Position numbers and translations under genes: made by a program. The notes beneath the pieces were generated by a model that was not told the DNA's origin, searched no databases, and worked only from the letters and a program-made list of their open reading frames with translations. From positions 1 to 64,000 of the forward strand of contig CAINXK010000073.1 of assembly GCA_903854805.1 (NCBI GenBank): DNA of 64,000 nucleotides, in the 5' to 3' direction. The stretch's first letter is position 1. Each line of letters opens with the position of its first letter. Shown here in pieces: positions 43,171-51,162 of this stretch. The DNA is from an uncultured Anaerolineae bacterium. Lineage in GTDB: Bacteria > Chloroflexota > Anaerolineae > Anaerolineales > Villigracilaceae.

Positions 43171-43214
43171 TAATAAAAAATCGAGCCGAATTTCTTCGGC
43201 TCGATTTTTTATTA
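43171..43214. terminator. bidirectional terminator between GT4 and chelatase genes
   Basis: A perfect 20-bp stem (43171-43190 with 43195-43214, loop TTTC) with GC-rich core TCGAGCCGAA and A/T-rich outer ends. It can stop both convergent transcripts. Confidence 0.93.
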
Positions 43215-43227
43215 CCATATCCCAGAT

Positions 43228-44178
43228 TTATTTGCCCATTTCCTGGCGGACAGTATGATATAGACTCTCAGCTTTGATATCGCTTAGAGCAAAACAAGGA
43301 GCTTTCAGATGGTCAGCCAATTGTTTCGCCAGACCCTGATCAAATGCAGCATGCTCCATGTTGATAACCAGGCTTTTAACCTTTTCATTCGCGATTATCT
43401 CAGCGAAATGATAAGATTCTTCCTGCGGAGGCAAAGGTCCTACCGAGACATTTCCTGCCCCATCCGTCATAATGATCAAGAGTGGCTCAACATCGGGATG
43501 TGTATGCTTTTCGCGCAGTAAAACATCGGTTGCCATTAACAAACCGGCAGAAAGTGGGGTCTTGCCTCCTACAGGGATATCCACCAATGCCCGCTGAGCT
43601 AACTGGACACTATTGGTCGGCGGAAGCACCAGGGTGGCCCTATCTTTCTGGAAAACTATCAGACCGACACGGTCTCTACGCTGATAAGCATCGGTAAGCA
43701 AGGAAAGTATGGCACCTTTGGTAGCGTTCATGCGCTCGGCAACTGCCATCGACCACGAAGCATCCACCAGAAAAAGCACCAGGTTAGCCATACGTTTGAC
43801 ACGAACTTTTTTCTGCAAATCACTTTTTTGAATTGCAAATGCCACTTTCTTGCGCTGCTCTACCCTGTGTTTTTGAAAGGGCGCAGCTGCTCGAATAGTG
43901 GCATCGAATGCAATATCCCGGCTTCCGTTAGCAGGTCTTGACATTACATAACGGCCGCGTTTACGTTCGGTCCGCGTTTGGGAACGACGGCCAGAATTTT
44001 TTCGGGTTAACTTGTCCAAGGGTGTATCTAGCTTACGTGGAGCAAAAGTTTCGCCAGTCTTGACCTTTTGCCCACCATCCCACCAATTTGCATTCTGGGA
44101 TGCGAACACATCCTGCCGGGCGGGCTCAGAAGTTGACGGTCGCGTGTCATCCTGAACCTGATCTTCTACGATCGACTT
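43228..44178 (-). CDS. chlD: VWA half of chelatase subunit ChlD, reached by -1 frameshift
   Basis: This frame carries the C-terminal part of a ChlD-type chelatase subunit: a basic/acidic linker with G-G-Q-K-V-K, then a von Willebrand A domain with the metal site D-A-S-W-S-M (MIDAS DxSxS) and T-D-G-A-G-N. It has no good start of its own: the only candidates are a GTG at 44109 in the linker and ATGs deep inside. It joins the ChlI frame exactly at the A-rich slip site. With a -1 shift there the full product is 679 residues (45266 to 43228), the usual size for a ChlI-linker-VWA protein. It acts as the medium subunit with a CobN/ChlH-type partner, which is not in the window. Confidence 0.82.
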   Translation of the reverse strand, partial: KSIVEDQVQDDTRPSTSEPARQDVFASQNANWWDGGQKVKTGETFAPRKLDTPLDKLTRKNSGRRSQTRTERKRGRYVMSRPANGSRDIAFDATIRAAAPFQKHRVEQRKKVAFAIQKSDLQKKVRVKRMANLVLFLVDASWSMAVAERMNATKGAILSLLTDAYQRRDRVGLIVFQKDRATLVLPPTNSVQLAQRALVDIPVGGKTPLSAGLLMATDVLLREKHTHPDVEPLLIIMTDGAGNVSVGPLPPQEESYHFAEIIANEKVKSLVINMEHAAFDQGLAKQLADHLKAPCFALSDIKAESLYHTVRQEMGK

Positions 44179-44182
44179 TTTT
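44123..44182 (-). other. -1 programmed frameshift signal: A-AAA-AAG slippery site and downstream stem
   Basis: Nine A (minus strand 44185-44177) and a G give the heptamer A-AAA-AAG at 44182-44176 in the right phase for tandem slippage. The zero-frame TAG is at 44168-44166. Further on, GGTTCAG (44158-44152) can pair with CTGAGCC (44129-44123, one G-U), with an inner TGAC/GTCA stem. This is a possible stimulator, though 17 bases from the slip site is longer than usual. AGGA directly before the A-run could serve as a Shine-Dalgarno-like element. Confidence 0.65.
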
Positions 44183-45266
44183 TTTCCTGAGCATCTGACT
44201 GATCTTGCGAATCCTCGCCGGGCTCACCTTCTGATGATTGCCCAACCAGGTTTTCGATACGCTCTTGCAATTGTTCAGCAGTTATTTCAGCCTGATAGAA
44301 CGGCCCACGCTTAATACGGTGCGGCAGGGCAAGTTCGGCAGCCAGGGCAATATCGTGATCGGTTATGGTAGTGCGTCCATCAAAGGCAGCTTGTGCTCGG
44401 GCAGCTTTCAAGATCACCAGATCAGCACGGTGGCCATCGACGTTGAGAGATGAAGTCAATGCAGCAATCGAAAGCAGGTCGCGTCTGGAATAAGTCACCT
44501 TACCAACCAATTTGCGAGCCAGCTCAATCTGGTGCGAAATTTCTTCCTCATGTTGCAAAAACGTTCTCCGAAATGCATCCGGATCTGCCTCAAATGCAAT
44601 ATTGCGTTCCATGATCAAAACACGCTCGCGCGCATCGCGAATGCCAGTGATATCAACAGCAAAGGCAAAGCGGTCGAGAAGCTGTGGCCGTAAATCACCT
44701 TCTTCAGGATTCATCGTACCAACAAGAATGAAACGCGCTGGATGTGAGAATGAAATACCTTCACGTTCGACAATATTCATCCCCATGGCCGCAGAGTCGA
44801 GCAACAAATCAACCACATGGTCATCCAAAAGATTGACTTCGTCGATGTATAGCAATCCACGGTTGGCATTTGCCAATACGCCCGGTTCAAAATGACGCTC
44901 ACCCTTCTGAATGGCTTGCTCAATATCCAGGGTTCCAACAACACGATCCTCTGTGGCTGAAACAGGCAGATTCACAAACGGAATAGGACGAACATCGAAG
45001 GGCAGCTCCTTGATCGAAAGAGAACGTTCCTTGCACTCCGTACACCATGTATTTGGACTGTCAGGATCACAACCAAAGCGACAATCCTTGACGGCACGCA
45101 CCTTTGGCAGCAGAGCAGCAAGTCCGCGAGCTGCGGTAGACTTTGCAGTACCGCGCTCACCACGGATCAAAACCCCGCCAACACGGGTGTCAACAGCGTT
45201 CAAAATTAGAGCGCGTTTCATGCGCTCTTGGCCAACAATAGCAGTGAATGGGTAGATAGTCAGCAT
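44166..45266 (-). CDS. chlI: Mg/Co-chelatase AAA+ subunit ChlI (zero-frame product of the chlD locus)
   Basis: A 366-residue AAA+ ATPase of the ChlI/BchI family. Walker A is R-G-E-R-G-T-A-K-S-T at about 36-45, followed by the ChlI insertion with zinc-type cysteines C-R-F-G-C and C-T-E-C. Walker B is L-L-Y-I-D-E-V-N-L-L, then G-T-M-N-P-E-E-G. It ends in an acidic linker (G-E-D-S-Q-D-Q-S-D) and stops 4 codons past the slip site. GAGGAA precedes the ATG. It drives insertion of Mg or Co into a tetrapyrrole. With no chlorophyll genes in view, cobaltochelatase for B12 is the likelier role. Confidence 0.88.
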   Translation of the reverse strand: MLTIYPFTAIVGQERMKRALILNAVDTRVGGVLIRGERGTAKSTAARGLAALLPKVRAVKDCRFGCDPDSPNTWCTECKERSLSIKELPFDVRPIPFVNLPVSATEDRVVGTLDIEQAIQKGERHFEPGVLANANRGLLYIDEVNLLDDHVVDLLLDSAAMGMNIVEREGISFSHPARFILVGTMNPEEGDLRPQLLDRFAFAVDITGIRDARERVLIMERNIAFEADPDAFRRTFLQHEEEISHQIELARKLVGKVTYSRRDLLSIAALTSSLNVDGHRADLVILKAARAQAAFDGRTTITDHDIALAAELALPHRIKRGPFYQAEITAEQLQERIENLVGQSSEGEPGEDSQDQSDAQEKKSRS

Positions 45267-45435
45267 AGCGATTCCTCAAGCGCGATTATACTACCTTGTG
45301 ACTGAGAATTTTTCAAATTCTAAAAATCAACATTTCCGCCGATAACTCAGCAAGAATATGTGGTGCACAATCATCTAAATTACCCGAATTGATCCAGATA
45401 TGTACACGAAAGTTTGAATCACTCTTATTTTGGTA

Positions 45436-45464
45436 TTGTCAACTGGAACAATCACCTGTATAAT
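45436..45464 (+). promoter_or_regulatory. promoter of the S1 gene
   Basis: TTGTCA (45436-45441), exactly 17 bases, TATAAT (45459-45464). Start expected near 45471, giving a leader of about 30 bases that includes TCGGAG before the ATG at 45500. Confidence 0.65.
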
Positions 45465-45499
45465 CAAATATAATCTCTTTATGTCGGAGCAATTCAGTT

Positions 45500-46714
45500 A
45501 TGATTGATGAACAGGACGCCCTTCAGGGGCAAGGGGGCCGCGACGAGCAGTTCCAGAATGAAAGCCATGAAACCATGGAAAGCCTCATGCGGTCCGAAGA
45601 CGCCGGGTTAGAATTTCCCATTCAAGGTGAAATTCGCCAGGGTGTGATAGCCAGCATTTCGTCATCCCAAATTTTGGTCAGCGTCGGGTCCAAATCCGAA
45701 GGCGTGATCATGGGACGGGAACTTGAACAAATTCCTACCTCGGAGCGCGAAGCGCTTGCAGTTGGCCAGGAAATTCCTGTCTATGTGATCAACCCAGAGG
45801 ACCAAAATGGGAACGTCATTCTCTCCTATACCCGCGCCCGCGAAGCCTTGGGCTGGGAATTGGTTGAGAAGATGCAGGAAAGCAGCGAAGCCTTTGAAGG
45901 CAAGATTGATGGCTACAACAAGGGTGGGCTGATTGTCCTGGTGCATGGTCTGCGTGGTTTCATACCCGCTTCTCAGATCAGCATGACTCGCCGCAGTTCA
46001 GTGCAAGGAGATACTCCTGATCGCTGGGCTAAGATGATCGGCGAAACCATCGGTGTACGCATCATTGAAGTTGATCGCGCCCGCCGTCGCCTGATCCTTT
46101 CTGAGCGCGCCGCTAACCCGGAAAGTCGCCAGTCCCTCAAAGAACGCGTCATCGAGGGCTTGGAAGAAGGCCAGGTTTATACCGGCCGTGTGACTTCTGT
46201 CGCCGATTTCGGCGCATTTGTCAACGTCAACGGCGCCGACGGTCTTGTCCACCTTTCCGAGCTATCTTGGGAGCGCGTTCAACACCCCAGCGAAGTACTC
46301 GAGGTTGGACAGGAAGTCAAAGTCAAAGTTATTAGCGTGGACAAGGACAAGAAACGTATTGGCCTTTCCATCCGCGCTCTTCAAGGTGATCCCTGGAACG
46401 AAAAAGTGGCCAAGTTCAAAGTCGGCCAGCTTGTGGAAGGAACCATTACTCGCTTGACAAAGTTCGGCGCTTTTGCCCGGCTTGAAGGTGACGTAGAAGG
46501 TTTGATCCATATTTCTGAGTTGAGTGAGAACCGTATCAATCATCCAAAAGAATCTGTCAAAGAAGGCGATGTGCTCACACTGCGGGTTATCCGCATTGAC
46601 GAAGACCAGCGTCGTATCGGTCTCAGCTTGCGTAAAGTAGACTCAGGGGCTTACGCAGACATGGACATGAAGGCCCTGGCAGCGGAACTCACACCGGACA
46701 ACGAAGAAGAGTAA
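45500..46714 (+). CDS. rpsA: 30S ribosomal protein S1 homologue (four S1 domains)
   Basis: A 404-residue protein with four S1 RNA-binding domains (about residues 38-105, 120-195, 210-285, 295-370). The last two are typical, with V-A-D-F-G-A-F-V-N-V and L-T-K-F-G-A-F-A-R-L followed by G-L-V-H-L-S-E-L-S and G-L-I-H-I-S-E-L-S. It is shorter than the six-domain E. coli S1, as is usual outside Proteobacteria. It helps mRNA binding to the 30S subunit. In a genome with many leaderless messages its role in initiation may be limited to led mRNAs. Own promoter and terminator. Confidence 0.92.
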   Translation: MIDEQDALQGQGGRDEQFQNESHETMESLMRSEDAGLEFPIQGEIRQGVIASISSSQILVSVGSKSEGVIMGRELEQIPTSEREALAVGQEIPVYVINPEDQNGNVILSYTRAREALGWELVEKMQESSEAFEGKIDGYNKGGLIVLVHGLRGFIPASQISMTRRSSVQGDTPDRWAKMIGETIGVRIIEVDRARRRLILSERAANPESRQSLKERVIEGLEEGQVYTGRVTSVADFGAFVNVNGADGLVHLSELSWERVQHPSEVLEVGQEVKVKVISVDKDKKRIGLSIRALQGDPWNEKVAKFKVGQLVEGTITRLTKFGAFARLEGDVEGLIHISELSENRINHPKESVKEGDVLTLRVIRIDEDQRRIGLSLRKVDSGAYADMDMKALAAELTPDNEEE

Positions 46715-46724
46715 AATTACTACC

Positions 46725-46756
46725 AAAGAGCGCACCAGCCGGTGCGCTCTTTTTGT
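46725..46756 (+). terminator. intrinsic terminator of rpsA
   Basis: AAAGAGCGCACC (46725-46736) pairs perfectly with GGTGCGCTCTTT (46741-46752) around AGCC and continues in T. A strong terminator 10 bases after the stop. Confidence 0.93.
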
Positions 46757-46844
46757 TTTACCCAAGTACCCAAGCGTCCATTTTCTTTAGATATCTGAAG
46801 GCATGGCGCTCCACCAATCATCTCGAGGATCTTCTGGTAAACAT

Positions 46845-47930
46845 ATGAACCCCATCATAGTCGACGCACATCAAGACCTGGCTTATAACATGCTCACCTT
46901 TGGACGGGATTACACTGTCTCTGTCGAAGAGACCCGCCGTCGCGAAGCCGGCAGTTTTGCAATCGAAGCAAACGGCGACTCAACGCTCAGCTGGCAGGAA
47001 TATCAGCGCGGCCGCGTGGCGATCATTTTTGCGACTCTATTCGCAGCACCCGCCCGTGGGACGATACCAACTTGGGAAACCCAGGTTTACGCGAACACTG
47101 AACAAGCCCACAAGCTTTACATGAACCAACTAGATGTGTACGACAGGTTATTTGACGAGCACCCGGATAAATTTACCCCCATTCGCGATAAAAAACAATT
47201 TGAAGAAACGCTTGCAAGGTGGAATCAGGAAAATAGCACTCCCCCGGCTGGGCTAATCACCCTGATGGAAGGTGCAGAAGGCATCCGTTCCATCAATGAA
47301 CTTGAAATATGGTGGCAGCGCGGCGTGCGCGTTATAGGACCAGCCTGGAAAGGTAATCGTTTTTGTGGTGGCACTCGTGAACCAGGCCCTCTAACCAAGG
47401 AAGGACGCGACCTGCTGCACAGCATGGCTTCAATCGGCTTCACCCTGGATTTGAGCCACATGGCTTGGGAATCTGCACTTGAAGCCCTGGATATGTACGA
47501 AGGCCCCTTGCTTGCCACACACGCCAATGCCCTCAGGCAGGTTAAGAACGGTACCATAAACCGTTTTCTTACCGACGAAATCATCGACGGCATCATCCAA
47601 CGCGATGGGGTCATCGGTGTAATTCCCTTTAACTCCTTCTTGATAGAAGGCTGGAAAATCCCTGACCCTCGTTCAGATGTCCCACTTGATATGGTAGCCG
47701 CCCAAATGGATTACATCTGCCAGCGAGCGGGTAATGCCCGGCATGTCGGGCTTGGAACCGACTTCGACGGTGGTTTTGGCTTGCAGCACATTCCAGAAGG
47801 GCTAAACACAATTGCCGACTTGCAGAACCTGACTCCCTTGCTTGAAGCTCGCGGCTATTCATCGACCGATATCGTTCAACTCATGGGTGGCAACTGGATT
47901 GAAATCCTGCGCAGGACTTTGCCTTCATGA
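46845..47930 (+). CDS. membrane-dipeptidase-family (M19) metallopeptidase
   Basis: A 361-residue M19 (renal dipeptidase type) enzyme that cleaves dipeptides with two zinc ions. It begins I-I-V-D-A-H-Q-D (first HxD ligands), has the bridging glutamate in L-I-T-L-M-E-G-A-E-G, later histidines in D-L-S-H-M and A-T-H-A-N, and the active-site D in G-L-G-T-D-F-D-G. No signal peptide, so cytosolic. ATG 46845 fits the family start; the frame also has ATG 46803, which would add 14 unconserved residues. Neither has a strong ribosome-binding site. The next gene overlaps by 4 bases. Confidence 0.88.
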   Translation: MNPIIVDAHQDLAYNMLTFGRDYTVSVEETRRREAGSFAIEANGDSTLSWQEYQRGRVAIIFATLFAAPARGTIPTWETQVYANTEQAHKLYMNQLDVYDRLFDEHPDKFTPIRDKKQFEETLARWNQENSTPPAGLITLMEGAEGIRSINELEIWWQRGVRVIGPAWKGNRFCGGTREPGPLTKEGRDLLHSMASIGFTLDLSHMAWESALEALDMYEGPLLATHANALRQVKNGTINRFLTDEIIDGIIQRDGVIGVIPFNSFLIEGWKIPDPRSDVPLDMVAAQMDYICQRAGNARHVGLGTDFDGGFGLQHIPEGLNTIADLQNLTPLLEARGYSSTDIVQLMGGNWIEILRRTLPS

Positions 47931-48394
47931 GTAATGGCTTACCGCCCATGGAGACCAATTCAAAATACGTTGCCAGGGAACGGGTCAGGATGGGACTTCT
48001 GACCAATGTTGTCGGTTTGTTTATTTTGGTTTTTTCAGCCAAACCAGAATGGTTCGGGCTGGATCGCAGCCCAGTGATCGGGTTTGTGCAGATCACAATA
48101 TTTCTAATTGGCTTGGCCTTCCTATGTCTGGGTGGTTATATAAGCCTGGCTGCGTTATGGGGCGATGAAGAAAAAACAATCACGGCTGATATTGGCATTC
48201 GCCTGATCAGTACCGGCTATGTTATCGCCTTGTTTTCCGGTATGGCTGATGTTTTTGGGATGACCGTTCAACAAACCGCCAAACAACTATTCTTCGGACC
48301 ATGGCAAGAAGCTGGCATGGAAGTTGGCATGCTGATTATCGCCGCCGGGGTACTGATGATCATTCCATATAATCATTTATGGAAAAATAAATAA
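47927..48394 (+). CDS. hypothetical membrane protein, four hydrophobic segments
   Basis: A 155-residue protein with four hydrophobic segments (about 24-41, 48-75, 88-105, 128-147 in outline), a short charged N terminus and a lysine at the C terminus. I recognise no family. The ATG overlaps the dipeptidase stop (ATGA), so the two are translated together. This suggests a membrane partner or simply a co-regulated gene. A terminator follows. Confidence 0.7.
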   Translation: MSNGLPPMETNSKYVARERVRMGLLTNVVGLFILVFSAKPEWFGLDRSPVIGFVQITIFLIGLAFLCLGGYISLAALWGDEEKTITADIGIRLISTGYVIALFSGMADVFGMTVQQTAKQLFFGPWQEAGMEVGMLIIAAGVLMIIPYNHLWKNK

Positions 48395-48424
48395 CGTCGA
48401 CCAAGTTTATACTAACTTGAATAG

Positions 48425-48452
48425 AAAAACCGCCTTTTCGGGCGGTTTTTTT
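48425..48452 (+). terminator. intrinsic terminator after the dipeptidase operon
   Basis: AAAAACCGCC (48425-48434) pairs with GGCGGTTTTT (48441-48450), running into seven T in all. Because of the A-run on the left it can also serve the minus strand. Confidence 0.92.
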
Positions 48453-48521
48453 GTCACACGACCTTACAGCTCGCGCGCCCCTGGCGCTTGCCGAGTTGAT
48501 CCGTGATGAAGATTATCTACA

Positions 48522-48556
48522 CACAAAACCCCACTCAAAATGAGTGGGGTTTTGTG
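48522..48556. terminator. perfect 16-bp hairpin, terminator-like
   Basis: CACAAAACCCCACTCA (48522-48537) and its exact complement (48541-48556) with loop AAA. It sits beyond the 3' end of the decayed tRNA-Glu copy in the same relative place as the terminator beyond the intact tRNA-Glu (53865-53907), with a similar AAACCCC/GGGGTTT core. Confidence 0.75.
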
Positions 48557-48598
48557 CCGATACTATCATCGGGTGGGTAGAAAATTGCCTATAAAACA

Positions 48599-48674
48599 GT
48601 GCCCCCACAGGAATACGTACCAATTATGTGTTGGATTCTTGAGAGGGTATCGAATTATTTTAGACGATAACACG
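48599..48674 (-). pseudogene. decayed tRNA-Glu copy
   Basis: The plus-strand text starts GTGCCCCCACAGGAAT, identical to 53951-53966 of the intact tRNA-Glu. It later keeps CTTGAGAGGGT (48638; intact copy CTTGAAAGGGT) and TAGACGAT (48661; identical) in the same order. The 5' acceptor strand and D-arm are lost, and small insertions are present, so it cannot make a tRNA. It marks the left edge of the foreign-looking segment. Confidence 0.7.
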
Positions 48675-48737
48675 ATTGGATTGAGCATATTTATGAGTGC
48701 ATGGCTGGATATCGCAGAAAAAATCCAAGCGCAGTCC

Positions 48738-48770
48738 CAAACGTCTGCATCCTTTGCAGGCGTTTGTTTT
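48738..48770 (+). terminator. hairpin with T-run upstream of the ABC operon promoter
   Basis: CAAACGTCTGCA (48738-48749) pairs with TGCAGGCGTTTG (48755-48766, one G-U) and is followed by TTTT. It lies before the ABC promoter, so it must end some other transcript, perhaps a short RNA from the stretch 48675-48737 or read-through from the left. Confidence 0.55.
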
Positions 48771-48811
48771 GGTGTAAAACCCAACGGAATCGTAATCAAC
48801 GTTATATGTGT

Positions 48812-48839
48812 TTGACAATTTCCCCGAACGGCATAGAAT
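48812..48839 (+). promoter_or_regulatory. promoter of the ABC efflux operon
   Basis: A perfect TTGACA (48812-48817), 16 bases and TAGAAT (48834-48839). Transcription should start near 48846, exactly at the foot of the hairpin that follows. Confidence 0.7.
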
Positions 48840-48846
48840 GAAATTA

Positions 48847-48876
48847 AGCGTATGGCGCATTGTTGTGCCGTATGCT
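48847..48876 (+). promoter_or_regulatory. inverted repeat at the ABC operon transcription start
   Basis: AGCGTATGGCGCA (48847-48859) and TGTGCCGTATGCT (48864-48876) pair over 13 positions, three as G-U. The loop is TTGT. As DNA it could be a repressor operator at +1. As RNA it would be a 5'-terminal stem protecting the message. It ends 7 bases before the AGGAG site. Confidence 0.5.
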
Positions 48877-48896
48877 GACAATCAGGAGAAATGGAA

Positions 48897-51146
48897 GTGA
48901 ACATCATTTTCAGGAACCTCCTGCGACGCAAAATTCGCACGTTGTTGACCATTTTGGGGATCGGCGTGGGGGTGACCGTGATCGTCGCCCTGGGCGCCCT
49001 GGCCGACGGATTCCAGGCGGGTTACGGCGCAATGATGCAGGGCAGTAAGGCCGATCTCGTTCTCAGCCAGCCAGACACCATGGATGTCAGTTACAGCGCC
49101 GTGAAAGAGGCGGTCGGCAAAGAACTGGTCGCTATGTCAGAAGTAGAATCCGTCAGTGGGATGCTCCAGGGGTTGGTGCAAACCGAGAGCGAGCCATTTT
49201 TCATCGTCTTTGGATACCCCGCAGACAGTTTCATGCTGGAGCGTTTTACCGCCAAGGAGGGGTATGACCTGTTCAACCGCCTCCCGCACGAACTGCGCGG
49301 CAAGCCAATCCTTTTGGGCTCGGCGGCCGCGGAAGTGATGAAAAAAGGGGTGGGCGATACCTTTCGCATTACCAGCACCACCTACCGCATCGTTGGCATT
49401 TACGAGACCGGCGATGTCTTTGAAGATAGCGGTGCGCTCCTACGCCTGGAAGACGCTCAGGCTTTGTTGGGGAAAAGCAAGCAGGTCAGCCTGTTCTATA
49501 TCCGCCTGACGGAGCCCAGCCTGAGCGCCCGGGTCGAAGAGCGCGTTGCGCGCAAATGGCCGGACTTGTTGTTGAGCGGCACCTCCGAATTTGCCAACCA
49601 GCAATCCATGCAGACCATCCTGCGGGGGTTCGTCTGGGTTATCGGTGGGCTGGCGATTGTGATTGGCGGCGTGGGCATGTTGAACACCCAGCTGATGGCA
49701 ATCTTTGAGCGCACCCGTGAAATCGGCGTCCTGCGCGCCACCGGCTGGAAACGTCACCAGGTGCTGGGGATGATTCTGGGGGAGTCGTTGGTTGTCTGTT
49801 TCGCCGGGGGCTTGTTTGGCATTTTGCAGGGCTGGCTCCTTCTCAAGGGACTTTCAAAAATCACCGTACTCATGGGGACTCAAACCGGAACCCTCGCCCC
49901 GGGGCTGGTGGTCCAGGCCATGAGCGTGGTGCTCATCCTCGGCCTGGTCGGCGGACTGTACCCGGCCTGGCGGGCCTCCCTCCTGCAACCGGTGGAAGCC
50001 TTGCGCTATGAAGGCGGCAGTACCCGTGCCCGCCGCCTGCCCTTCGGCGGGATGGCGGTCCAGAGCCTGTGGCAGCGTTCCACCCGCAGTCTGCTGACTC
50101 TCGGCGCAATTGGCCTGACCGTGGGCGCCATCCTGTCCCTGGATGCGATCGTACAAGGGTTTGCGGCATCCTTCACCGACATGGCTGGCGGCACCCAGGC
50201 CGAGATCATGATCCGCCAGGCTGACATCGCCGATACTACCCTGAGCGTGATCGATGAACGGGTGGTCGATTCGATTGCCGCCATGCCCGAAGTGCAAAGC
50301 GCCAGTGGGGTGGTCTTCACCGGTCTGATCCTGCCTGATTCGGGCGTGATGTTCCTTTTGCAAGGCTATTCCCCAAATGACCGTGTCATCCAGCGCTTTC
50401 ACCTTGTCGAAGGCCGGATGCTGACCGGCAATCGCCAGATTTTGCTCGGGAGGTTGATGTCTGACACGCTCAAAAAGGAGGTCGGGGAGATGGTCGAGAT
50501 CAGCGGAACGCGTTTCAAGGTGGTGGGGATCTACGAAACCAATATCGGCTGGGAACAGACCGGCGGCGTGGTCACCCTGCGTGATGCGCAAAACTTCATC
50601 GGCCGCCCGCGCCAGGTTAGTATGGTGGCGGTCAAACTCAAGGTGGCAACCGAGGCCCCGGCCATTGTCGAACAAATCAATGCCAAATACCCCGGTGTCT
50701 ATGCCGCCCTGAGTTCGGAGTTTGCCGAGGAAATGCCTGACATGCAGAGTTCCAAGGCCATGCTAGATGGTATCTCCGTGATTGCAATTATTGCCGGCGG
50801 ACTGGGTGTGCTGAACACCATGCTGATGTCGGTCTTTGAACGCACCCGCGAGATTGGCGTGCTGCGGGCTTTGGGCTGGCGGCGCCAGGCGGTCATGGCG
50901 CTGATTTTGCGCGAGGCGGTGCTCCTGGGGGTGTTGGGCGGCGTGGCGGGCGTGGTCATTGCTTTTGGGCTGGTCGAACTGATGAAAGTGAGCCCCACCC
51001 TGGGCAGTTGGGTGGAGCCGGCCTGGAGTTGGGAGATCTTTGCCCGGGCGTTTTTGCTGTCTATCTTTCTAGGCGCAGTTGGTGGGCTTTACCCGGCCTA
51101 TCGCGCCACCCGTCTCAGCCCGGTGGAGGCTTTGCGCTATGAGTAA
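48897..51146 (+). CDS. FtsX/MacB-type ABC permease, two fused copies
   Basis: A 749-residue permease made of two homologous halves. Each has an N-terminal membrane segment, an extracytoplasmic MacB-PCD domain, three further segments and the ending L-Y-P-A-(W/Y)-R-A-x-x-L-x-P-V-E-A-L-R-Y-E. The halves share F-E-R-T-R-E-I-G-V-L-R-A (about residues 270 and 640). One chain may thus form the whole permease dimer. The GTG at 48897 has GGAG 8 bases upstream and begins V-N-I-I-F-R-N-L-L as relatives do; the ATG at 48891 is too close to that site. It works with the adaptor and ATPase downstream. Confidence 0.9.
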   Translation: MNIIFRNLLRRKIRTLLTILGIGVGVTVIVALGALADGFQAGYGAMMQGSKADLVLSQPDTMDVSYSAVKEAVGKELVAMSEVESVSGMLQGLVQTESEPFFIVFGYPADSFMLERFTAKEGYDLFNRLPHELRGKPILLGSAAAEVMKKGVGDTFRITSTTYRIVGIYETGDVFEDSGALLRLEDAQALLGKSKQVSLFYIRLTEPSLSARVEERVARKWPDLLLSGTSEFANQQSMQTILRGFVWVIGGLAIVIGGVGMLNTQLMAIFERTREIGVLRATGWKRHQVLGMILGESLVVCFAGGLFGILQGWLLLKGLSKITVLMGTQTGTLAPGLVVQAMSVVLILGLVGGLYPAWRASLLQPVEALRYEGGSTRARRLPFGGMAVQSLWQRSTRSLLTLGAIGLTVGAILSLDAIVQGFAASFTDMAGGTQAEIMIRQADIADTTLSVIDERVVDSIAAMPEVQSASGVVFTGLILPDSGVMFLLQGYSPNDRVIQRFHLVEGRMLTGNRQILLGRLMSDTLKKEVGEMVEISGTRFKVVGIYETNIGWEQTGGVVTLRDAQNFIGRPRQVSMVAVKLKVATEAPAIVEQINAKYPGVYAALSSEFAEEMPDMQSSKAMLDGISVIAIIAGGLGVLNTMLMSVFERTREIGVLRALGWRRQAVMALILREAVLLGVLGGVAGVVIAFGLVELMKVSPTLGSWVEPAWSWEIFARAFLLSIFLGAVGGLYPAYRATRLSPVEALRYE

Positions 51147-51162
51147 AACCATGGAGGTTGCC

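Noticed and set aside
49854..50675. 273-residue open frame on the minus strand within the ABC permease
   Set aside because: It is opposite a clearly conserved permease in G+C-rich DNA, has repetitive H/D/G/A composition, and shows no family motif. It is a shadow of the coding strand.
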